Assembly (NCBI GenBank): GCA_013115125.1 | Contig: JABANN010000271.1 | Span: forward strand, 1-44,540 | Length of the DNA stretch: 44,540 bases | Direction of reading: 5' to 3' | Origin: Perkinsus olseni | Lineage: Eukaryota; Perkinsozoa; Perkinsida | In this document: positions 10,501-23,489 of the stretch, one piece after another | How the letters are laid out: the number at the start of each line of letters is the position of its first letter | How positions within the stretch are numbered: position 1 is the first letter of the stretch | The notes under the pieces: model-generated | Seen by the model: the letters and a program-made list of their open reading frames with translations, nothing else | Told to the model about the DNA's origin: nothing | The model's database searches: none | Position numbers and translations under genes: made by a program

Positions 10501-13500
10501 GAGGGCTTTGTTGGCACTCGGAATTCTCCTTTAGCGGGGGGCGACGAGGAGCACCGCTCATTTCCGCTGTAGGAACATCTATCGAAATGCTTTGACGCCA
10601 TGAACCGTGTGGTGTTTGATCCAGAGAAGAACAGCCCTCCTGAGATCACTCACTTCAGCGATATTGCCGGGGAGAAGGTAATGTGGGCCCATCTTGGATT
10701 CCCGGAGCGATCAATCTGGACAGGTACCCAACTCTACCCCCGTCCGCGCGGAGGGGGCCGTGGAAATCTGGCTCAACCATATCCTCGACCAAATGGTGCA
10801 AAGTTTATATGATCTGACAAAAAAGAGCCTGTTGGAGTATCCCGAAGACGGCAGGTAGGCAGCCGGACCGGCATGAAAGATCAGCCACAGCCGATGTGAG
10901 AGCTGTGATAGATCACGGGTGCAGATATAGACGCGACTGGTTGTTTGCTGATTACCCGGCGCAGAGTGTTCTTCTCGTGGACATGATCAGCTGGACGTCT
11001 ATTTGCGAGAGGGTGAGCTTCACAGTCGTACGAGGCTCTGTATTCGGCACGGTCCACAGGCGCTCGGGCAAGATGCGACAGATGGTAAGGGAGGGGAAAA
11101 TCCTCTGGCGGGATGTGTCAAGTACCATCAGGAGCAGCTGCAGGAATCGGTAGTATGCTCGATGTTTGCCTCCTCACAGCAGCTTCTGTGTCTCGGCATC
11201 TCTGCAGGTCACGTATGTCCGACAGGATTTGAGCAAGTTGCAAAGAATACTGATGGGAGCTTTGATCGTTTTGGATGTACATAACATCACAGTGATAGAG
11301 CAGCTCCTTGCAGCGGACTGCAGAAGCGTCAATGATTTTGATTGGTCGAAGCAGCTCCGATACTACTGGGATGCGAATGTAGCTGCTCGGCATGGTAGTG
11401 AGGAAGAGCGTTGAGTATCTTAGGTTGATGACTGCATGTGCCGACAGACGATTTCGTCCTTCAAGTAGTTGCAACGGACCGCAGCAGTGGCGGTCTTATG
11501 GCCTGTGCATCATTCAGGTACTCTTATGAGTACCTAGGCAACGGTCCGAGGCTGGTCATCACAGCATTGACCGACAAGTGCTATATGACGCTTACTGGCG
11601 CCTTGCACCTCAACTACGGTGGAGCTCCAGCGGGTCCCGCAGGTAAGTCATTGGGCTGTAGCTCTTACACGGAGACAGGTGTGCTTCACCATAGTGTTGG
11701 TAGGCGAGTCCCACATCGAACGCACGCCATTGCTTCAACACCTTCCAGCGAATCATCTGTCGTAGGTACTGGGAAAACCGAAACTACGAAGGACCTCGGA
11801 AAGGCACTTGCGGTTCAGTGTGTTGTTTTCAACTGTAGCGACGGTCTCGACTATAAGATCATGGGCCGGTGCGGTCACTCGCTCTGAGCTGCTCTCTTAC
11901 AGTTTACATCGTTTTAAGGTTCTTCTCCGGACTGGCGCAGGCCGGCGCATGGGCTTGTTTCGACGAGTTCAATCGTATCCAAGTGGGAGTATCTAACAGA
12001 CTGTCGTCTAGACGGCACCGTTTCAGGTGGAAGTGCTCTCTGTGATTGCCCAACAGATGCTTACCATCACACAAGCCATTCGGTCCAAGGTGTCTGTATT
12101 CGAGTTCTCTGGAAGGGAGATTCCTCTCAACCCTCGCTTCGGAGTCTTCATCACGATGAACCCAGGCTACGCGGGTTGGTCCTCCTTGAGGACGCAGTTT
12201 CGCGGGCAGCAGTCATTCAGGTCGAACCGAGCTGCCAGACAATTTGAAGTCGCTCTTCCGTCCAGTGGCTATGATGGTTCCCGACTACGCGCTTATCGCG
12301 GAGATCATCCTTTATTCAGAAGGCTTCGAGGCGGGATCGATGCTTGCTAGGAAAATGGTAAGAGAGCCCTGCTCTTCCAACAGGATGGGCGGATGTATTT
12401 GGAAGTTACGAGTCTGGGAGTTATCTGTATCGAGAGGCCAACGAGTTCAAGTCTCCTCCCATTAGGTTCAACTCTATCGTTTGGCTAGCGAGCAGCTGTC
12501 GAAACAGGACCACTACGACTTCGGCATGAGGGCGGTGAAATCTGTGTTGGTGATGGCGGGCCAACTGAAGCGGAAGTGGAAGGGCATGAGCCTAGATCGA
12601 GACTCGACTCGGAGATTCTAGATACCCCGAGCTTAACGAGGATGTTACGCTCATCCGAGCCATGCGAGACTCCAACGTCCCGAAGTTCGTCAGCGCCGAT
12701 CTCCCGCTGTTCATGGGAATCATCAGCGACCTTTTCCCCGGGATCGAGGTAGTCCTGTTGCCTGTTAGTACGAGCGGAAGGGCGTTGCTGTCCTTGACAG
12801 GTCCCGTATGTGGATTACGGCGCCCTGCAGAAGGAGATTGAGGCTCAGTTACGGAAGGAGCACTTGCAGGTTGTTGAGGGCTACGTTGGCAAGATAATCC
12901 AGCTCCTGGAAACGCAGCTGGTCCGGCATGGTAGGAGCCTCGCGGGGAACGATGATACGTACGGTTCGATCCAGGAGTGATGGTGGTCGGCGTAACGGCA
13001 ACGGGGAAGTCGACCTGCTCAACAGTCCTTTCTCGAGCGTTGTCGCAGCTCCACAGCGATGGCTCCACCGATCCTGCTCATCAGCTGACTAAAGTAATGG
13101 CGCTGAACCCGAAGAGCATCTCGATGGAGGAGCTCTACGGCAGTTTTAATGAGAACACAGGTGGGCTCTGGTGGGTAGACGGGAGGGGGAAGAGGTTGTG
13201 GGGGCGCTCAGGCGAATGGTCCGACGGGTTGGTGGCCATTCTGGTGAGAGAGGCCCTCAGCGACACTTCAGAGAACAAGAAGTGGGTCCAGTTTGACGGA
13301 CCTGTGGACGCTATTTGGATTGAGAACATGAACACGGTGAGACGGAGCATCCCTGGCGAAGTAGATAGCATCGCTGTCAGGTACTAGACGACAATAAAAT
13401 GCTTTGCCTGAACAACGGTGAGAGGATAAAATTGGCCCCGACTATGACCATGATGTTCGAAGTGAGCAGTCCTGTTGGTCGGGAGTGGGTCGTACTTCGG

Positions 13501-16500
13501 CGGGATCAACCACAAGCGCATCTAGTCGTAGTTATGCAGCATAATTTCGGTAATCACCTCCACAGGTCAATGATCTCGCTGTTGCCTCGCCGGCTACTGT
13601 CTCGAGATGTGGCATGGTGTTTATCGAGCCTGTTCACCTGGGATGGAGAGCGCCTATCGACACGTGGAAAGAGGTCTGCTTGGGAAGGGCTGCCTCGATA
13701 CCATCGATGCACTGCAGGTACGATCTCAGTCTTATCCGAAGTATGCTGCAGACCTGCATCGCTTTGTGGTTGATCTATGCGATGCTGCTCTTCCGTTCAT
13801 TCGCAGTCAGCTGAAAGAGGCTCCGGGCATCCCTAGTGTCGATGCCAACCTATGCAAGTGAGTACAAAATCAGATAGCCGTCGGCCTTACGGAACATATT
13901 CGCAGGTCGTTCATGGAATTTTGCGATGCCTTCGTGAACGATAGTAACGGCTTTGAGAGAGTGAGTAGCAATGTGGCTGCTCCGGGCGAGGATTGTCTCG
14001 GGCAGGTGATGCCTGTGGAGCCTGGGCAAGAAGAGCCGACAATCAAACCTGCGACGAGATCGGATGCTGCGAACGATAAGCTGCTGAGGATGTATGTCAT
14101 CGTGGCAGCGGTCCGCAGTCTCGGCGGAAATCTACACGAAGCTAGCCGAGGAGAATTTTTGGTGAGTATCTCGATTTCAAGGCGCGGACGGGACGCTTGT
14201 CCTACAGGAATTAGCGAGACCCCACTTCGAAGCTATATGCCCTGATGTTGGGAAGTTCGACGACCTCTACTCAATGACAGTGGACGCGGAGAAGGGTGAT
14301 TTTCATGACATGGAGTAGCTTCGTTGGCGAGCCCCTCTTGGTCAGGTTCCTTTTGGCACATCGAGGAGCGTGTGCAACCGTTCACGTACACTCCGGGAAT
14401 GCCGTTCTTCAGTATACTCGTGCCCACAACAGAATCTACTAGTCAGTTCATCACGCTGGACGCTCTCACTCGGAACGGCACGAACATTCTCTTCTCGGGT
14501 AGGGTGTACCCTGCACCGATCCGCTAGGGTGAGTCACATTTTCAGGTGAAACTGGAGTTGGCAAGTCGGTTGGTATCACAGCTTTCTTGGAAAACCTCGT
14601 CCGCGAGGGAGAGCAGGCGGATGCTGGGATGAAGTAAACACGAGCTTCAAGGAATGAAGGGAGGCTGGGCGTGCTCTGACAGCGGTAGTGTGATTCCTGT
14701 GACAGGTTCACAGTGGCTACGGCCAACGTCTCAGCACAGACCAGCAGTGGCAATGTCGTAGATATTTTCGAAACCAGACTCGACCGGAAGCGGAAAAATC
14801 TCCTGGGGCCGCCAGCAGGTAGGAGGGAGTCCCCGGATCGCACCTGATCTTTGTTTGTATTGCAGGCAGCAAGATGGTTGTCTTCGTCGATGACATCAAC
14901 ATGCCGCTCGTAGAAGTATACGGAGCTCAACCACCCATCGAACTCCTCAGACAAGTCGTTGACTACAAGGGGTTCTACGATCGGTGGGAGCTGGGCTGAA
15001 TGCAGGTCGTGGAGGGAGGTGTTTTTGCAGGCGGAAATTGTTCTGGAAAAACGTGGCGGATACGCAAATCATAGCTGCTTGTGGCCCTCCTGGGGGCGGG
15101 AGGAATGCCGTTACACCTCGTCTGCTGCGGCACTTCTGCATGCAGTGGATCCCGGATATCAGCAAAGACGCTATGATACTTATATTCGATAGCATTCTCA
15201 ATGGGTGGCTCATGGTCGGCGAAACGAAGTCCTCTACGGCGCAATTCGCCTCGCGGTTTCAGGCCCAGGCTCCTCATCTAGCCGAGATGAGCAACGCCAT
15301 AGTCCGGGCCACGGTCGATGCCTTCTTCGACATCTCGAGGGACTTGCTCCCTACGCCTCTGAAGAGCCATTACACTTTCAATCTGCGTGACCCGGCCAAG
15401 ATGCTGCAAGGTAAAATACCGGAAGGTCTTGCTGAGCTATTCGTTGAGGGTAGGCATGCTGATGGTGGATGGGGAAAAGGTTCTCACCGGAAAAGATGAG
15501 CTGCTGGAGCTGTGGCTTCACGAGGCGACCAGGCAGTTCCGTGACAGGTGGTCGATCGGAATTATTGGGCGTTGCTCGAGAAAGCGCGCATTTTCAGGCT
15601 GATCGATGATGTTGATCGGGAGTGGTTTGATGAGCTGTTCAATAAGAAGCTCTCGGAGTACTGCGGCGTATCCTGGGAAATCCCTCGTTGGCGTGAACTC
15701 ATGTTTGGTGACTACATGGATCGAGCTGCCAATGCATACACAGAGTGCCACGACCCGGAAAAGCTCTCTAGAGTGTTCCAGGTAAGCTCTGGGCCTGCTC
15801 TCTCGCAATTACCATCGAACCATCTCAGGAGTACTTGGATGAGTATAATATGACCTACCCGTCTACGATGAATCTGATATTCTTCAGTGACGCTCGAGCG
15901 CATCTCTCACGCGTCGCTCGAGTTATCAGACAGCCCAGGGGTAGGGGAAGTGCCAGAGTAGGCTCGTTGGCTATGTTAGCTCAGGGAATGCCCTCCTTGT
16001 TGGCGTATCGGGAGTCGGCAGGAAGAGTGTGACGAGAATGGCTGCTTTTATGGCTGAGTATTCCCTCGTGACCATTGAGATCACTAGGAGCTACGACTCG
16101 GCAGCCTTCAAGGAAGATATCAAGTCAATGATGCTCAACGTGGGTGATGCGAGTGTTATTGGCCCTCCGGTGTCGATGTTGTGCTACGTCGCTCGGCTAC
16201 TTCAGGTTGCCAAGTCCTCGGGTAAGGGATTGGTTTTCCTTTTCTCGGACACCCAAATCGTTAAGGAGAGCTTCCTGGAGTGCATCAACAATATACTCAA
16301 TACGGGAGAGGTTCCCAATCTTTTCGCGCCCGATGAAGTGGAGCAAGTGAGTGCTATCCGCTGTTGTCGTTTTGTTAGTGAACGCTTGATGTCGGGCAGA
16401 TCATTGGCCTCGTTCGGCCCCTGGCCAAAGCGGTCGGGAAACAGGATTCTCGAGACGTCATATGGAGCCATTTCGTCCACTTGGTCAGAGAGAGTCTTCA

Positions 16501-19500
16501 TATCGTGCTTGCGTTCTCTCCTGTTGGAGAAGCCTTCCGCGCGAGGTAGCGGCACGACAAGCGTCATCTGAGGATGGCCGGAGTGGTTCAGATGCCGGCA
16601 ATTCCCTTCACTGATCAACTGCTGTACGATCGACTGGTTTATGCCTTGGCCGAAAGACGCGCTATATAGTGTGGCTGAAAGGTGAGGGGCCGCTTTTCGT
16701 AGAGCCGCCTTGCAACTCGGACAGTGGTATTCAGGAATTACAAGGACGCCGACAAATCCCTCGGGATCGACAACTACGTTGGCTCTCTGTCCACTATGTC
16801 CGGCGTCATTCACTCGTCGGTAGGCCGGCTCGAGCTTTCGGTCGGAGTCGGACCGCTCTAAGTTAGGTCACCTCGATGGCAGAGAATTTCTTCTTAACTC
16901 TGAGGCGGAGGACCTACATAACACCCACGAGCTACTTGGAGCTCATCAAGCTGTTCTTGAGCCTATTGGAAGAGCTGCAAGGTGACCTGAGAGTATGCCA
17001 GGTGCTGCCGGAATTCGGCGGGAGTTTCAGGCGTGCTAACCGCTCGACTGAGACGATATACTGTCGGCGTTGATAAGCTGAACCAGACCAACGCCATAGT
17101 CGACAAACTGAAGCAGGACCTGACCGAGATGCAACCCGTGCTGAAGAAAGCGAGTGAGGACACAGCGACACTCATGGAGCAGGTAAGAACTGTAGGCCTT
17201 GCTACTTAGTCGTCTGGGGCGACTCGCCTCCGCTCGCTGCGAGTGTAGCGCCTTTGTTGGTGCCGAAGATTGTGTGGACAATATTGTCGAAATTCAGGTC
17301 ACGCGGGATGAGGCCGATGCGCAGGAGAAAAAGCTGGCCTGTGCAGAGGACGAAAAGGTAGTCGTTAGAGCAGCCCGGTGACGTTCATTTGGTCGCAGGC
17401 GGCGTCGGCGGCCGCGGCTGAAGCGAACGCTATCAAAACCGACTGCCAAGCTGATCTGGACGAGGCCATGCCAGCTTATCATAGCGCAATGAAAAGTCTT
17501 GAGTCTCTGGACAAGAAGGACATTCAGGAGGTTCCTAGGGGCTGTCACAAACGGCCCTCCCGATCGCTCTGCCTTGTAGGCCAAGTCGTTCACGAAGCCA
17601 CCGGCACTGGTCGAAGTTGTATTGAAGGCCGTGTGTCTATTGCTTGGTAGTCACACTCCTCGTTCGCTCATAGCACTGGACTTGGTTTTTTAGGAAAAAA
17701 AGAGACTTGGGACGATGCCAAGAAAGTCATGGGAGATATGGGGTTCCTCCAGTCATTGAAGAGCTACGATAAAGACAGCCTAGCGAGCAACCCGAAGCTT
17801 ACAGCCAAGCTACAGGTAAGTCCACTCTCCTTAGTTGAGGGTCTTTCGCTGATCATTTCGTGGAAGCCTTGTCATTGGGGTCAGTAGCAGCGTCCACAGC
17901 GCCTTTATAGACGTATATAAGTCGTGATGACTTCAATGCTGAGAGTGTCTCCCGAGTGTCGAAGGCCGCCACCTCGCTCTGCATGTGGGTCATAGCGATG
18001 GATGTGTATGGGAGAGTGGCCAGAGGGATCGAACCTAAGAAGGTGGGACCCAGTGCGGCCCTCGCCAGCACTTGTGGCGAGTAGGCGAAGCTTGCCGAGG
18101 CTGAGAAAATGTTGGCCGACGCGGAACATCAGTTAGCTACTAAGAAAGCTGTACTAAAGGAAGTAGAGGATAGGGTTGAAGGGCTCCGTGCTAAATTGAG
18201 CCAGGCGAAAGTAAAACTGCTAGCTGCATAGTCGGCGGATGAGTTAGTGGCAACTGGCTGTGTTAGCAAAAAGCACAGCAGCTCGAGAAGGATATGGAAA
18301 TAGCTACCATCAAGCTTGGGAGGGCAGAGAAGCTCTTGGCTGGGCTCGGCAATGAGTGAGCCGCCGCACCTCGCCGTGGTCGGTGTCTAGTCCGACCATT
18401 CGTAGAGCGGTTCGGTGGAAAGCGGCATCTGCGCAACTGGAACAGAACCTCAAGGACATCGTGGGCAATGTTGTACTCGGCGGAGGTTTCGTGGCGTGAG
18501 TTGAGAATACGGCTCAGCAAGATGAGGGACTGATGGTAGATATTTGGGACCCTTCACGGCCGACTTCCGCGAGAAGCTGACGGAGAAATGGATCCAGGAA
18601 TGTCTAGGGGAGGAAGTTCAGCTAGCTGTGGACTCTCGCTGGAGCTGTGATGCTGTTCTTGGCGACCCAGCGCAGGTCGGTCAGTGCAGCTGCGTAGCCA
18701 TTTGGAGCTACCTGTGGTGATTCCATGTTCAGATTCGCGAGTGGAATATCCAGGGTCTGCCTGATGATAAGCTCTCTGTTGAGAACGGTATCATTGTATC
18801 GCGAGGAAGACGGTGAGGAGAGCATTCTTAAAGAAGCGGGAGTTCGGGCTTCTCTAGATGGCCGTTGATGATCGATCCTCAAGGACAGGCTAACAAGTGG
18901 ATCCGTAACTTGGGCAAAGAGAAAGATATCCAAGGTCGTAGTGGCAGCCAGTCTGCACTAGTCACATTTGTAGCGCAGTCATCAAACTCACTGATGCCAC
19001 GTATCTCCGGACGCTCGAGAACGGAATTCGCAATGGTAATGCTGTCCTGCTGGAGAACGTGGAGGAGGTCCTGGACCCTGCGTTGGAGCCAGTTCTATCA
19101 AAACAGGTGGGCATGAGCGCGAGCCTTGTCGATGTTACGTGATGCTCTACTCAGGTCTTCAAGAAAGGAGGCCAAAGCTTGATTCGCTTGGGCACAGAGG
19201 ATGTTCCGTACTCTAACGATTTTGCCTTTTACATCACCACGAAGATGCCGAATCCCCACTACCTTCCGGAGATCTGCATCAAGGTCCGCTAAGTTGCGTA
19301 GACGCGGATTGTCGAACTTCCCTGCCAGGTGACCATCATCAACTTCACTGTCACTCCGTCGGGCCTGGAATCGCAACTAGTGTCGGAAGTGGTGGCGCAT
19401 GAGAGGCCGGACTTGGAGCAGAAAAGGTGAGCATGGCGGTCAGCAGAGAGGGGAGAGACCGTTGGTGTCGCAGAGGAGAGTTGGTGGTCCAGATAGCGGC

Positions 19501-22500
19501 AGATAAGAACGAGCTCAATCGCATCGAGCAGCTCATCCTCAAACTGTTGGCGGAAAACGAGGTGAGTTTGGTCAAACGATAGCAAAGGCACGGCTGGAAG
19601 TTCAGGGTGATATCCTCGCTGATGATACGCTCATCCAAACGCTCGACCAGTCGAAGGAAACTACAGACGCCGTTAATGAACGGATGGGGAATGCCGAGAG
19701 GACAATGGTCGAGATAGAGAAGGCTAGGGTCAGCTACGCCCCTGTGGGAGCGCGCGGCAGTATCTTGTGAGGAAACCTCTATGCTTTTCCGTGTAGGTCG
19801 GAGCATCTCTTGCAGGTACTTCGTTATCGCTGATATGTCGACTATCGATCCGATGTACCAGTACTCATTGGAGTTCTTCGTCAACCTCTTCAAAGGGAGG
19901 CTGGCGAAATCTGAGAAGTCGGATGACGTCCAGCAGCGAGTGTCCTTTATCATCGAAGACCTTACACTGTCAACGTGCTGTCGCTTGGCCTTGGTGGGGA
20001 GTAGAATGCAGCTTGTTAGTTACACGAACATTTGTCGAGGCCTCTTCGAGGACCACAAGCTCCTGTATTCCGCACTCAACACGATACAGGTTCTTCGGAG
20101 CGTGAAGAAGGTGATCGATAAGGTCGCCCCATTATCGATCAGGCATTGACTCAGATACCTTCTCACACGTGGCAGTTCTTCCAGATAGGGGTCGAGGCCG
20201 CTAGCGGTCTTGCGGACCTAGAGACTGTAACCTGTTGTGGTGCTGCGAAAGGACCTATCGATCGTATCTCAGGTCCTCGGTAGCTATCCGTGCCCAGAAT
20301 GGTGTGAAGCGACCGCATGGGGTAAAATTGTGGCGCTTGTGACCCTGGCTGGACTGGCCGGCGCCGAGGACGTTGATGGTCTTCTTCAAGATATGACAGA
20401 GAATCTGGACGATTGGGAGAAGGTGCTACTGGCGTTTTGACGAGTGGAGCTGAGATTTTTCGGAGCTTCAGTTCAGCAACTCGGGCCATATGTACGAAAC
20501 GCCATTGCCCAGAGGATGGGACGGGAAGGTTACTAGCTTCCATCGGCTGTGCATTGTGAAAGTGACAAGACGCTCACCTCGGGATCGACATCCTATTAGT
20601 GTCATCTGTCAGTCCCTACGCGAGAATCTCCTGGTGCCGGCCATGCGTGTGTTCGTAGCGGAAAACCTTGGCAAGGAGTTCGTCGTCTCTCCGGCTCTAG
20701 ATCTTCGGAGTTGTTTTGATGACTCTGACTGTGCCACGCCGATAATATTTGTGCTCAGCCCGGGAGCGGACCCTACTGAGTAAGCCTAGAACGTCAAGAA
20801 CAGTCGATCATCTACTTTTTCATTCAGTAACGTCATTAAGCTGGCCTCTTCGCTGGGCTATGCCGATCGACTGCATATGCTGTCGCTCGGGCAAGGCCAA
20901 GGCCCCAAGGCCGAGGCGCTGATTGACCGCGCCAGAGACAAGGGTAGTGCACCAGATTTGCCGTGATGGGACATGAGGTCTTTTTAGGGGATTGGGTTAT
21001 GCTACAGAACTGCCATCTCGCTGCCTCCTGGATGACGTCTCTCGAGAAGATTCAGGTCACTGTCGCTTAGTGCGACCTTGACTGTGATGTTCGTATGATT
21101 CTAGGCTCTACTCGATCCCTCGACGGTTAGCCGATCGTATCGCTTGTGGCTAACGTCGATGCCGAGCAAATCCTTCCCTGTACCGGTGTTACAAGCTGGC
21201 ATTAAGATTACCAACGAGCCGCCCAAGGGCCTCCGGGCTAACTTGACAAGGAGCTTCCAGACTATCACGGAGGACCTTTTCGAGGGGAACAGCAAGCCCA
21301 AGGCCTTCAAGAAGTTGCTCTTCGCTTTGGCATTCTTCCACGCGGTCATTTTGGAACGTCGAAAGTTCGGCCCTATTGGTTGGAATATTCCTTACGAGTG
21401 GATGGACTCCGATTTCCAGGTGAGGAGGGATTATTCAGGTGAGAGGCTAGTTCGAAGAGTGGATGAGATAGGTCTCCACCGAGCAGCTGGATATGTACCT
21501 CAATGAGCAACCAGGCGTCCCTCTGAAAACTCTGAGTTATCTCGTAGCTGAAGTGAACTACGGTGAGAATGGCTACTGGTAGTGTAACGGTACAGCATCA
21601 TCTGCCAGGTGGGAGGGTTACTGATGACAAGGATGTACGCCTCATCACAGCTATTCTCGCTAGTTTCTTCCGTCATGAGACGGTCGAGGAGAGCAAGTGC
21701 GGTTATCTCCGCCTCCTGCTGAATACAGGCCGCGGCTCGGTCACCTCAGTTACCGCTTTTCGGCTGCTGATATGTACTACGCCCCAGACGCGTCGGGTCT
21801 TGGTGACGTGAGAAGCTACATCGCTGCCTTACCTCAAGATGAGGATCCGATAGTAGCCTTGACTGAACTCCGGACTCACTCGGATCCGTCCCTGTTGTCG
21901 AGGTCTTCGGCCTTCATTCGAATGCGTTGATTACTGCGCAAATAAATCAAGCGAAGAAACTGTTGGAAGCAATAGTATCGGTACAGCCCCAATTGAGCGC
22001 CGGTGATGGAGGCCTGGCACCAGAAGAGATTGTCTCTAATATGGTGGGTCACGATCAGTAGTATCGGGCTCAACATCGGGAGCAGGTGAGTGAATTTACG
22101 GGTCGGATGCCCGACGTGATATCCACGGCTAACGGTCACGAACTAAGTTTCGCGAAGGAGGAGTCTGGCAGAACCATCTCTTTGGGTGTTTTCTTAGCGC
22201 AGGAGATCGATAGGTGAGCCGCTGAGGGCGTCCACTGTCCATATAGCCGCAGGTTCAATCTTTTGGTGGGAGTGGTGAAGGCGAGCTTGGCTGCCCTGGC
22301 TAAGGCTATCAAGGGACTCATCGTAATGTCCTCTGACTTGGAGGAGATGTAGGTTCATCACGTAGAGTCCACCGCTGATTCGGCAATCTCCTCCCACTAC
22401 AAGGTTCAACAGTTTCCTTATACAGCGAGTGCCGGCGAAGTGGACAGCAGTCGCCTACCCTTGCCTGAAGCCTCTTAACTCCTGGGTTAGTGACTTCATC

Positions 22501-23165
22501 CAAAGGGTGGACTTTATGAATAGCTGGGCACACGATGGCCCTCCTACTAGCTTTTGGCTACCGGCATTTTTCTTCCCTCAGGGATTCATGACAGCAGGAA
22601 TGCAAGTAGGCTGATACGGTTACGGCGGCCATCCACTCGTTTGGTTAGATGCACGCTAGAGCTCATAAAATCCCGATTGACTCTTTGATGTTCGAGACTA
22701 ACGTCCTCACTTATCCGACCCCGGATGACTTGCCCGAGCCGCCTGAGACCGGCGTCAACATCCACGGACTGTTCCTCCAGGTGAGTCAAACTATGGACTG
22801 TCGTCTGGAATCGCGACCACGTTTCAGGGAGCTGGATGGGATCTTGATGGAGCATGTCTTCAAGAGTCTGCTCCGGCTGTTCTCTTCATCCCATTGCCAG
22901 TCATCTCGCTGCGTCCAGTTCTATGCGCTGATGTTGAGGACAGTGGCTCCAAGTACTCATGCCCGTTGTACAAAACCTCTGTCAGGGCCGGGACCCTCTC
23001 AACGACGGGTCATTCGACCAATTTCATCATGTGAGAGAACATTGCTTTTGCCGCGACCTCATGCTTTTCGTGACCGCCAGGTACTTGAGTGTAAACCGGA
23101 GCTCCGAAGCAGCAGCGCATTGGGTGCGAAGGGGCGTCGCTAGTTTATGCATGCTTGACGATTGA
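4554..23165 (+). CDS. Axonemal dynein heavy chain, inner-arm single-headed type (many introns)
   Basis: ATP-driven minus-end motor of the ciliary axoneme. Several dozen exons are separated by introns of mostly 40-55 nt. The chosen start (ATG 4554) gives a basic, Pro-rich N-terminus with SRLPPI, typical of the DNAH3/7/12 group; the stop at 23163 ends [10 protein letters not shown]. Visible in order are a tail with [21 protein letters not shown]1 ([18 protein letters not shown]), AAA2 (GVTATGKST), AAA3 ([16 protein letters not shown]), AAA4 (GVSGVGRKS), the stalk, AAA5, AAA6 ([22 protein letters not shown]) and a C-terminal domain with [20 protein letters not shown]. That last motif and EEIVSNM point to the single-headed inner-arm clade (DNAH1/3/7/12-like). 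All junctions I traced restore the frame, so the gene looks functional; not every exon in the tail (5.9-11 kb) was resolved. Confidence 0.9.
4975..5905 (+). other. Dynein tail, N-terminal exons
   Basis: One exon ends at ILEL (about 5014). A 43-nt intron follows (GTAATGGCC to GTGCTAG), and the next exon continues [20 protein letters not shown]. The conserved motif [18 protein letters not shown] follows at about 5370-5425. [18 protein letters not shown] at about 5815-5865 matches the conserved tail block in which inner-arm dyneins have aromatic-rich FRxWRxNV sequences. Confidence 0.7.
8054..11434 (+). other. Dynein tail and linker region
   Basis: Open segments in changing frames are joined by short introns. 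Coiled-coil-like, charged stretches include [20 protein letters not shown] (about 8338-8397) and [16 protein letters not shown] (about 10052-10099). By position this is the distal tail plus the linker that swings over the AAA ring. I did not assign every exon. Confidence 0.6.
11435..12357 (+). other. Dynein AAA1 (main ATPase site)
   Basis: The P-loop GPAGTGKTET is split by an intron at 11643-11765 (123 nt, the longest traced) between GPAG and TGKTET. Walker B is CFDEFNRI at about 11956-11980. Sensor-type sequence [12 protein letters not shown] is at about 12141-12176, interrupted by a further short intron before [20 protein letters not shown]. All catalytic residues expected of the dynein motor site are present. 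Confidence 0.9.
12970..13870 (+). other. Dynein AAA2
   Basis: P-loop GVTATGKST at about 12989-13015. Walker B-region sequence [16 protein letters not shown] continues after an intron at about 13337-13378 as [15 protein letters not shown]. The block ends with [19 protein letters not shown], the usual AAA2/AAA3 junction motif. Confidence 0.88.
14396..15480 (+). other. Dynein AAA3
   Basis: P-loop GETGVGKS lies just after a 47-nt intron (about 14510-14545). Walker [11 protein letters not shown] is at about 14878-14907, and [20 protein letters not shown] is at about 15080-15138. The domain ends with [16 protein letters not shown]. This is the regulatory nucleotide site of dyneins, and it appears intact. 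Confidence 0.88.
15836..16700 (+). other. Dynein AAA4
   Basis: P-loop GVSGVGRKS (usual axonemal form GVGGSGRQS) at about 16002-16030. Walker B-region [11 protein letters not shown] is at about 16225-16262. The typical [16 protein letters not shown] closes the domain at about 16616-16660. The P-loop lysine is replaced by arginine in the GR(K/Q)S context, as is normal for this domain in many axonemal dyneins. Confidence 0.85.
17060..18360 (+). other. Dynein stalk and microtubule-binding domain
   Basis: The first coiled coil starts at [20 protein letters not shown] (about 17066-17125) and continues through [20 protein letters not shown]. The tip contains [33 protein letters not shown] and [14 protein letters not shown]. 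The return coil is [20 protein letters not shown] (about 18089-18148). Four short introns interrupt it. Nothing suggests loss of the tip. Confidence 0.88.
18410..19580 (+). other. Dynein AAA5
   Basis: Contains [36 protein letters not shown] and [15 protein letters not shown]. It continues with [34 protein letters not shown] and [19 protein letters not shown]. As in other dyneins there is no functional P-loop in this module. Confidence 0.85.
19600..21060 (+). other. Dynein AAA6
   Basis: Starts around [18 protein letters not shown], followed by [20 protein letters not shown]. The diagnostic [15 protein letters not shown] is at about 20880-20925 and [13 protein letters not shown] at about 20994-21032. 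The P-loop is degenerate, as usual. Confidence 0.85.
21140..23165 (+). other. Dynein C-terminal domain and 3' end
   Basis: Contains [40 protein letters not shown] and [20 protein letters not shown], then [20 protein letters not shown] and [20 protein letters not shown] 50-nt intron (23031-23080) precedes the last exon, which ends [10 protein letters not shown] and stop. The length and end match single-headed inner-arm chains. Confidence 0.9.
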
Positions 23166-23489
23166 TGTGCATGTAGCTACATGCCGTGTCAAGATAGCAG
23201 CTGGTTGTGTTTGTCGTGAGCGGTGATGGAGGCACGAGCCTCTTGACGAACAGCCACTTGATGATTACAGGGAAATCAGAATCGAATGTGCCAACATAGT
23301 GTCAAATGCTTTACTCGAGGAGCGAGAGAGTTCATGGTGAAAAATGTAAAACGCGACGCGATGTCAAGTCAGAATAGACATCAACATCAAAAGATGAGTG
23401 ACATAGGCTTAGTGGATAATCGCTGTTTAGTGGCATGTTTGTATCACCATATCTTGGGCGAGGCTCCTCACATCGCCTCTACAAATTCC
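23166..23489. other. Short convergent intergenic region
   Basis: Lies between the stop of the dynein gene (+) and the stop of the secreted protein gene (-). I see no gene here; it must hold both 3' UTRs and processing signals. Confidence 0.6.

Noticed and set aside
5200-23165. Dynein region as a pseudogene with many frame changes
   Set aside because: Each frame change I followed coincides with GT...AG boundaries 40-125 nt apart and restores a conserved dynein motif, so these are introns.
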